Shown: positions 6,994 to 12,066 of the stretch, one piece after another
Layout: each line of letters opens with the position of its first letter
How positions within the stretch are numbered: position 1 is the first letter of the stretch
The notes under the pieces: model-generated
What the model was told of the DNA's origin: nothing
What the model saw: only the letters and a program-made list of their open reading frames with translations
The model's database searches: none
Translations under genes and position numbers: made by a program
Assembly (NCBI GenBank): GCA_031265005.1
Contig: JAISDD010000190.1
Span: 1-12,066, forward strand
Reading direction: 5' to 3'
Source of the DNA: Syntrophomonadaceae bacterium
GTDB taxonomy: Bacteria; Bacillota; Syntrophomonadia; Syntrophomonadales; Syntrophomonadaceae
DNA length: 12,066 bases

Positions 6994-8478
6994 ATGAAAA
7001 TGAAAAATAAAAATAGCATAAAATGGCAAATATTTCAGTACTTGATTGGGTTTTGTTTATTACTGCTGATGGTTCTTTGGCTGTTCCAGACGGTTTTTTT
7101 AGATATTTTTTACAAGAGCATCAAATTAAGGGAAACTGAAAAAATAGCTGCCGCTTACGCTGAATTAATAAACAACGACAACTGGGATAAAATATACGAC
7201 AGTGTGGCGAAAAGAGGGGATATATCCGTGGAAGTATGGTCTCCGGGACTCGGTTCGGTGCTCATTACTCCTGTTGCCAATAGAGACAACGATTTACCGC
7301 GCGCCGCCTTAAATGATAACAGGCGTTTTGCTCCGTTGCTGAGGAGCAGTATACCGCGTTCCCAATTTTCTGACGCGGAAAAATATGCGCTGCTGGCTGA
7401 AGCGGAAAGTAAAGGAGGCAAACTGTCTAAGCCCTATTCCGATTATGACGCGCTTAACAGCAGTCAGATGGAATTCATCGTATACGCTATACGGCTTTCT
7501 AATGAGAACAAAGAACCGCGGTTACTTTTAGTAAGTTCTTTTATTTTACCGGTAAACGCTACAGTCGAAACTTTACGTGCCCAATTAGGTCACATAAGTG
7601 TCATTATGCTGATTTTATCGATATTCATTGCCTGGCTCATTTCCCGAAAGGTATCTAAACCTATCATTTTGCTGAATGAACAGGCGAAAAAATTAGGAAA
7701 AGGAGATTATGAAGCAATCTTTCCGGCCAAAGAATATAAAGAAATTTCAGAACTGGCTGATACTTTAGATCACAGCGCCAGAGAGTTGGCTAAAACGGAT
7801 AATCTCCGCAAAGAACTGATCGCTAATGTTTCTCATGATCTGAGAACGCCTCTGACCTTGATTGCAGGTTATAGTGAAATGATCAGAGATTTGCCTGACG
7901 AAAACAAACCGGAAAATATGCAGGTGATAATCGACGAATCCAGACGTTTAGTTTCACTGGTCAATAATTTGCTTGATCTTTCCAAACTGCAGTCCGGTAC
8001 GGTAAAAATGGATTTTGTAAAATTTGATTTGACGGCGGAAACTCAGGGGATCATTCACCGTTTTTCGCGTTTGTGCGATCAGGAAGGATATACGATTACT
8101 TTCGCGCCTGAAAAAAATGTACGGGTTTACGCTGATTTAGAACGTATTACTCAAGTGATATATAATTTTCTGATCAACGCTATTACGTTTACAGGAGCTG
8201 ATAAACAGGTGACGGTACGCCAGAGCATAGAAGGAGGAAGGGTAAAATTAGAGGTTGCCGATACTGGGCAGGGAATTGCTCCTGAAGCTAAAAAAGACAT
8301 CTGGGAAAGATATTACAAAGGAAACGAAGTCCATAAACGTTCAGCCGTAGGAAATGGTTTAGGGCTTTATATTGTTAAATCCATTTTGGACCAGCATCCG
8401 CAAATATTATACGGAGTAGAATCCGAACCGGGCCGCGGCAGCATATTCTGGTTTTCCACCCCTGTAATCCCAGAATAA
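6994..8478 (+). CDS. Membrane sensor histidine kinase, partner of the preceding regulator
   Basis: Sensor kinase of 494 residues that phosphorylates the regulator encoded just upstream. Order: membrane helix 15-36, extracellular sensor about 37-198, second helix 199-217, HAMP about 218-270, HisKA domain with phospho-acceptor His281 in NVSHDLRTPL, then the ATPase domain with N-box Asn391/Asn395, Asp423 in ADTGQGIAPE and the GNGLGLYIV lid. All catalytic motifs are present, so it should be active. The sensor region has no cysteines and no motif I can name, so the signal is unknown. The AAGAAGG ribosome site is 12 bases before the ATG, slightly long; the in-frame ATG two codons later is an alternative with even longer spacing. 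Confidence 0.96.
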   Translation: MKMKNKNSIKWQIFQYLIGFCLLLLMVLWLFQTVFLDIFYKSIKLRETEKIAAAYAELINNDNWDKIYDSVAKRGDISVEVWSPGLGSVLITPVANRDNDLPRAALNDNRRFAPLLRSSIPRSQFSDAEKYALLAEAESKGGKLSKPYSDYDALNSSQMEFIVYAIRLSNENKEPRLLLVSSFILPVNATVETLRAQLGHISVIMLILSIFIAWLISRKVSKPIILLNEQAKKLGKGDYEAIFPAKEYKEISELADTLDHSARELAKTDNLRKELIANVSHDLRTPLTLIAGYSEMIRDLPDENKPENMQVIIDESRRLVSLVNNLLDLSKLQSGTVKMDFVKFDLTAETQGIIHRFSRLCDQEGYTITFAPEKNVRVYADLERITQVIYNFLINAITFTGADKQVTVRQSIEGGRVKLEVADTGQGIAPEAKKDIWERYYKGNEVHKRSAVGNGLGLYIVKSILDQHPQILYGVESEPGRGSIFWFSTPVIPE

Positions 8479-8497
8479 GCTTAATCATATGCGCCGA

Positions 8498-8539
8498 GGC
8501 CCGAACAGAATCTTTTTTCTATGTAAATGTTCGGCGGCC
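8498..8539. repeat. Imperfect inverted repeat between convergent genes
   Basis: CCGAACA (8501-8507) and TGTTCGG (8528-8534) pair over 7 bp. A further GGC (8498-8500) and GCC (8537-8539) pair beyond a 2-base bulge, around a 20-base loop that itself contains TTTTTT. It lies in the 77-base gap between the kinase (plus) and the flavin reductase (minus), where a two-way terminator is expected. Neither strand has a T-run after the stem, so it is not a canonical intrinsic terminator. Confidence 0.4.
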
Positions 8540-8555
8540 ATGGAAAGACCGGCGT

Positions 8556-9047
8556 TTACTTTAAATATGAAGCTAATATTTCTCCATGATATAAAACATG
8601 GTAATCTCCCTGAGCATAGCAAGCTTGTTTTATTTGAGGATCCAAATGTTCCGGGTCTATAGGCTGCTTGTAGACAATCCGGCATTCATAGAAAAGATCG
8701 CATTGTTCTATGACCGGACTGGGAATTTTTTTAGCGGCCTGAGCTTTTAGCTGGAGTTGGGCTAATTTATCTATGTCGCGCCCGCTCTTGCTGCCGGCGA
8801 TAGACAACTCCTTTTTTAAATCGCTTTGTAAAGGCAAGCTGATAGTAAAGCTATCGGCTTTTTCGATTAACTCATAGGTGTACCGGGAATAACGTACCAT
8901 AACCATCGCTATAGGTTTATTCCAATAATGACCGATAGAGCCCCAGCCGATAGTCATAGTGTTTACTTTGCCGTCCGCGGCTACAGTTAAAAACGCTCCT
9001 TTAGGCAAATGGGTCAATAATAATTCACTGTAATGAAAACTGTCCAT
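8556..9047 (-). CDS. Flavin reductase-like FMN-binding protein (flavoredoxin type)
   Basis: Small cytoplasmic flavoprotein, 163 residues from the chosen start, matching the flavin reductase-like domain in size. The pattern LLTHLPKGAFLTVAADGKVN, then TMTIGWGSIG and an aromatic-basic RYSRYTYELI stretch, followed by FTISLP, is typical of the group that binds FMN in a split-barrel fold. Members use NAD(P)H to reduce flavin or act as electron carriers in anaerobes; which applies here cannot be told. The open frame reaches an ATG at 9065, but a perfect AAGGAGG (9056-9062) lies after it and 8 bases before the ATG at 9045-9047, so I start at 9047. It is a single-gene unit with its own promoter, overlapped by a Rex-like repeat. 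A link to the sulfonate-type transporter is possible but unsupported by position. Confidence 0.88.
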   Translation of the reverse strand: MDSFHYSELLLTHLPKGAFLTVAADGKVNTMTIGWGSIGHYWNKPIAMVMVRYSRYTYELIEKADSFTISLPLQSDLKKELSIAGSKSGRDIDKLAQLQLKAQAAKKIPSPVIEQCDLFYECRIVYKQPIDPEHLDPQIKQACYAQGDYHVLYHGEILASYLK

Positions 9048-9055
9048 TTTGTGAG

Positions 9056-9062
9056 CCTCCTT
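9056..9062 (-). promoter_or_regulatory. Ribosome binding site deciding the flavin reductase start
   Basis: AAGGAGG on the minus strand, 8 bases before the ATG at 9045-9047. The alternative ATG at 9063-9065 sits directly before this element and lacks one of its own. Confidence 0.8.
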
Positions 9063-9100
9063 CATATTGTATATTTAGAACAGTTAAATATATTTGATTA

Positions 9101-9129
9101 ATTATAGAACACTGTAAACTTATTTACAA
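9101..9129 (-). promoter_or_regulatory. Sigma-A type promoter of the flavin reductase gene
   Basis: On the minus strand TTGTAA (9124-9129, four of six consensus bases), a 17-base spacer, then a perfect TATAAT (9101-9106). The predicted transcription start is near 9094, giving a leader of about 45 bases to the chosen ATG. The -35 and much of the spacer lie inside an inverted repeat. Confidence 0.65.
9112..9129. promoter_or_regulatory. 18-bp inverted repeat over the flavin reductase promoter, Rex-like operator candidate
   Basis: The core TGTAAA-CTTA-TTTACA (9113-9128) is a perfect 6-4-6 inverted repeat. Read on the minus strand the 18-mer from TTGT to ACAG fits the clostridial Rex consensus TTGTTAA-N4-TTAACAA at 11 of 14 fixed positions, with a symmetric change at positions 5 and 14. 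It covers the -35 and part of the spacer, an ideal place for repression. Rex senses the NADH/NAD ratio, which would suit a flavin reductase. The assignment to Rex is inference; the inverted repeat is seen directly. Confidence 0.45.
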
Positions 9130-9411
9130 TATTTTGCACTATTGGCTCACAAGCTCAGTCTTTCCTCTTTGTAAACGGTAAGTTGCAGCTTCACAAGCGG
9201 TAAAAGCGCGCCGCGTTTTTCAATTTCAGACATAAAACCAATTAAATTAAAAAGTTTTAACAGGTTGGCCCTGCGGATATAATGAGGTAAGCTCTATGTA
9301 AAGACAAAAGGTATTTTAGTAAAAAAGTCTTAATGCTTATTAAAAATGTACAGATTATGGGAGAATATAGTGATAAGAAAATCAAAAACCAAGAACTGAA
9401 AGGAGAAAAAA
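9130..9411. other. Intergenic region upstream of pepF
   Basis: About 280 bases between the flavin reductase promoter and pepF. It includes a minus-strand stretch open for 48 codons (9147-9293) that reads like a protein end but has no ribosome site, and an AT-rich leader of pepF. An 8-base direct repeat, TCACAAGC, occurs at 9147-9154 and 9191-9198. A 5-bp AAGAC/GTCTT pair within the pepF leader (near 9300-9330) is too short to claim as a structure. Confidence 0.4.
9255..9283 (+). promoter_or_regulatory. Possible promoter of pepF
   Basis: A perfect TATAAT at 9278-9283 with TTTTAA (three of six bases) 17 bases upstream at 9255-9260. The leader to the GTG start would be about 120 bases. The -10 is convincing but the -35 is poor, so this is a moderate candidate only. 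Confidence 0.4.
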
Positions 9412-11208
9412 GTGGAGGATACGATTAAGTCAAGAAAGGAAATAGCTGAGCAATACCAATGGAGACTGGAAGATATTTACCGGAGCAATAATGATTGGGA
9501 GCAAGATTTTAGCGAAACTAAAAAACTGATTGGGGATGTGAGCCATTTTCAAGGACGCGTAGGCGAGAACGCGGAAAAGCTTCAGTCGTGTTTGGCGCTT
9601 TCGGAAAAACTGGAAAGAATGCTGGAAAAACTCTATGTTTACGCGCGTATGCGCCGTGACGAGGATAATGCCGACAGCTTTTACCAAGGTATGTTTTCGC
9701 GGATAGAAAATTTGAGCATAGAAGCCGGCGGCGCTGCTTCTTTTATTATTCCTGAATTATCGTCTCTCGAAGAGAGGCTAGTCGAAAAATTTATGGAAGA
9801 GAATAAAGAACTGGCAGTTTATAAGCACTACTTTGCCGAACTGTTCCGGCAAAAAGAACATATTTTATCCGCCAAAGAAGAAAAACTGCTGGCTATGTCC
9901 GCCGATTTATCTGTTAGCACCAAGAATATTTTTACCATGCTGAATAATGCGGATATTAAGTTTTCATCGATCAAAGATGAAAATAACCAAACAGTGGAGG
10001 TTACTAAAGGACGCTATGGGCGCTTCATGGAGAGTTCCGACCGCCGGGTGCGGCAGGATGCTTTCAAATCTTTGTATGACAGTTATAAACAACTGCTGAA
10101 TACTATTGGCGCGACTTTGAACGGCAGCCTGAAGAGCGATGTTTTTTACGCCCGGGCCAGGAATTATCCTTCAGCTTTAGCGGCGGCGCTGGATTCCGAT
10201 AATATAGACCCGCTGGTCTATGAGCGCCTGATCACTTCCGTTCATGATAAACTGCCGTTAATGTACAAGTATATGAAGCTGAGGAAAAGAATTTTAAAGC
10301 TGGAGCAATTGCATATGTATGATTTGTATAATCCTTTAGTGCCGACGTTTAATCAGGAAGTACCTTACGGAAAGGCTTTGGAGATAATGAAAAAAGGCCT
10401 GGAGCCTTTAGGGGACGAATATTTGCGGCAAGTGGAAAAAGGATTGGCGTCAGGTTGGGTGGACGTTTATGAAAATAAAGGCAAGACCAGCGGAGCTTAT
10501 TCATGGGGTTCGTATGACACCCATCCGTATATACTGATGAATTACGACAATAAATTCGACGACCTGTTTACTTTGGCGCATGAAATGGGACATTCCATGC
10601 ATTCTTTTTATGCCAACCGCAATCAGCCTTTTACGTATAGTCAATACAGTATTTTTATAGCTGAAGTGGCTTCGACCGTTAATGAATCTTTGCTGATAGA
10701 TTATCTTTTGCAAAACAGCCAAAGTAAACAGGAAAAGATGTATTTGCTCAACCATTACCTGGAACAGTTCCGAGGTACGCTGTTCCGCCAGACTATGTTC
10801 GCGGAGTTTGAAAAAATTGTTCACGAGAAGATAGAGCGGGGAGAAGCATTGACGCCGGAAGATTTCAACAAAATTTATACGAACCTGAACAAGTTATACT
10901 ATGGCCCTGACATGGCGTTAGATAATGAAATTGCCTGGGAATGGGCCAGGATACCGCATTTTTATACCGGATTTTATGTTTACAAATATGCTACCGGGTT
11001 TTCCGCCGCCACAGCTATAAAAGACAGGATTTTAACTCAAGGGGAAGCGGCGGTGAAAGATTACCTGGAGTTTTTAAGTGCGGGAAGTTCAGATTATCCG
11101 CTGGAGGTTCTGAAAAAAGCCGGCGCGGATTTGACTACGCCGGAACCGGTCAATAAAGCTCTGGAATATTTCGGGAAATTACTGGCGCAGATGGAGGAGC
11201 TGCAATAA
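9412..11208 (+). CDS. pepF: Oligoendopeptidase F (M3B family zinc metallopeptidase)
   Basis: Cytoplasmic zinc peptidase that cuts short peptides, about 7-17 residues in characterised members, in peptide recycling. It has 598 residues, the usual length of about 600. The N-terminal helical domain opens with the family-like YQWRLEDIYRSNNDWE. The zinc site is HEMGH with His390, Glu391 and His394, and Glu418 (FIAEVASTVNE) as the likely third ligand. The conserved C-terminal aromatic stretch HFYTGFYVYKYATGF, which helps bind substrate, is intact. The start is GTG at 9412, supported by AAAGGAG (9399-9405) 6 bases upstream. There is no signal peptide. It appears to be transcribed alone or with the glycosyltransferase 101 bases downstream, as no terminator is visible between them. 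Confidence 0.97.
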   Translation: MEDTIKSRKEIAEQYQWRLEDIYRSNNDWEQDFSETKKLIGDVSHFQGRVGENAEKLQSCLALSEKLERMLEKLYVYARMRRDEDNADSFYQGMFSRIENLSIEAGGAASFIIPELSSLEERLVEKFMEENKELAVYKHYFAELFRQKEHILSAKEEKLLAMSADLSVSTKNIFTMLNNADIKFSSIKDENNQTVEVTKGRYGRFMESSDRRVRQDAFKSLYDSYKQLLNTIGATLNGSLKSDVFYARARNYPSALAAALDSDNIDPLVYERLITSVHDKLPLMYKYMKLRKRILKLEQLHMYDLYNPLVPTFNQEVPYGKALEIMKKGLEPLGDEYLRQVEKGLASGWVDVYENKGKTSGAYSWGSYDTHPYILMNYDNKFDDLFTLAHEMGHSMHSFYANRNQPFTYSQYSIFIAEVASTVNESLLIDYLLQNSQSKQEKMYLLNHYLEQFRGTLFRQTMFAEFEKIVHEKIERGEALTPEDFNKIYTNLNKLYYGPDMALDNEIAWEWARIPHFYTGFYVYKYATGFSAATAIKDRILTQGEAAVKDYLEFLSAGSSDYPLEVLKKAGADLTTPEPVNKALEYFGKLLAQMEELQ

Positions 11209-11309
11209 GTTTGATTTAATATTATCGGTTTCAATTGTAAATAATGATTGAATAGAGAATTTTGTTTTCCGGCATTTTATAGGTTTGCGCTTAAACAGCA
11301 AAGGGGGCT

Positions 11310-12066
11310 TTGAAGGTTACTGGAGTAAAATTTGAGGCGGTTCTGGATCAAACGCTTAACGGTATAAAGGAAGAGTTAAAAAATTATAAAGATTTTGACT
11401 TGGTTATCGGCTTGCCTTTTGGGGCTGAAGATGAAAATATAGCGTCCTTGCTCCAGTCTATTGACGGGGTTCTGCAATTTTGGACAGGGCGCCGGCAATT
11501 GATAGTATGTGTGGGAGAATCGAAAGCGCGGACAGTTTTAAAGACCATCCGCGATGGTAATATTTCCCATTCGCATATTAGTTTTTTATTGCCGGAAGTT
11601 ATTGAAGGACGGGGGACGGCAATTCGTGCAATTATTGAAATCGGCAAATATATCGATGCTGATTTGCTGCTTTTCGACGCGAATATATCTGAATTGCAGG
11701 AAGCGGAGATTGAAAACGGATGGCTGGAAAGACTGTTGGTTCCTATCCAGGGGCAGTATGATTTGGTTTTAGGCAGTGCGGGGCGGAATTTAGAGATGAG
11801 CGGCGAGTCTTATTTACTAACCGCTCCGGTTTTGGAAATGTTTTATGGTTTTAGAGTACGCGATCCTTTAGGCGGAATATATGGAATTTCACATGATTTT
11901 GTGGAAATGCTCGCTCATGAAGCAAGGTTTTGGGGAAATTATATAGCGGGCTGCGGTATAGATTTTTGGATTGTTACCAGAGCTGTGAGCTGGAATTTGG
12001 ATATTTGCACAGTAAATATGGAAGGGAAAGTGAAGACGCCTCCGCCGGCCGTCAGAAATAAAATGT
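11310..12066 (+). CDS. GT-A type glycosyltransferase (GT2/mannosylglycerate-synthase-like), N-terminal 252 codons, cut by right edge
   Basis: Likely a nucleotide-sugar glycosyltransferase; substrate unknown. The frame opens after a stop at 11292-11294. The only usable start is TTG at 11310, preceded by AAAGGGGG (pairing through AAAGG leaves 5 bases). The order of motifs is DLVIGLPFGAEDENI (about residues 29-43, the first sugar-nucleotide strand), EGRGTAIRAII (about 98-108), LLLFDANIS (about 119-127), YDLVLGSAGRN, then FYGFRVRDPLGGIYGIS and GCGIDFWIVTRAV. The last two blocks match a bacterial and archaeal family that commonly reads VRQPIGGDFGFS and FGIDIWMTT, recalled rather than searched. The metal-binding motif, usually Asp-Ser-Asp or Asp-Ala-Asp, is Asp123-Ala-Asn125 here. 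The C-terminal part lies beyond the window. No signal peptide or membrane helix is seen. Confidence 0.75.
   Translation, partial: MKVTGVKFEAVLDQTLNGIKEELKNYKDFDLVIGLPFGAEDENIASLLQSIDGVLQFWTGRRQLIVCVGESKARTVLKTIRDGNISHSHISFLLPEVIEGRGTAIRAIIEIGKYIDADLLLFDANISELQEAEIENGWLERLLVPIQGQYDLVLGSAGRNLEMSGESYLLTAPVLEMFYGFRVRDPLGGIYGISHDFVEMLAHEARFWGNYIAGCGIDFWIVTRAVSWNLDICTVNMEGKVKTPPPAVRNKM

Noticed and set aside
9201..9220. AAAAGCG...CGCGTTTTT considered as a terminator
   Set aside because: The arms only pair with a bulge and a loop too small to form, and no gene on the plus strand ends just upstream.
10501..10824. 107-codon minus-strand open frame inside pepF
   Set aside because: Antisense shadow over the pepF zinc-binding region.

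Overview
The window reads as a chromosomal segment of a low-to-mid GC Gram-positive-type bacterium (Bacillota). The evidence is strong AGGAGG-type ribosome sites, sigma-A-like promoters, a lipoprotein substrate-binding protein, GTG and TTG starts, and a clostridial-style PepF and two-component pair. An anaerobic Clostridia or Negativicutes host is my inference and cannot be fixed from the sequence. No mobile element, CRISPR array, tRNA or rRNA was seen.

Left part (1-3649, minus strand): a four-gene sulfur-acquisition operon. From a clear promoter at 3621-3649 it runs lipoprotein substrate-binding protein, ATPase, permease, then cysteine synthase (cysK, cut by the left edge). The transporter is of the nitrate/sulfonate/taurine type; the cysK linkage suggests its substrate feeds cysteine synthesis. 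Upstream (3714-3840) lies a set of minus-strand hairpins ending in a good intrinsic terminator with no gene assigned to it. This is the least explained structure in the window.

Middle part: a lone methyl-accepting chemotaxis protein (4099-5817, minus) with its own terminator at 4028-4059, then a divergent OmpR-type response regulator and histidine kinase operon (6280-8478, plus).

Right part: a flavin reductase-like protein (8556-9047, minus) whose promoter is overlapped by an 18-bp Rex-like inverted repeat. It is divergent from pepF (oligoendopeptidase F, 9412-11208, GTG start). After that comes the first 252 codons of a GT-A type glycosyltransferase (11310 onward, TTG start), in which the usual Asp-x-Asp metal motif reads Asp-Ala-Asn.

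For two genes (chemotaxis protein and flavin reductase) the longest open frame begins upstream of the Shine-Dalgarno sequence, so I moved the start 18 bases downstream. Nothing here is clearly a new defence or mobile system. The points worth a second look are the orphan structured RNA and terminator, the operator-like repeats near two promoters, and the altered glycosyltransferase motif.
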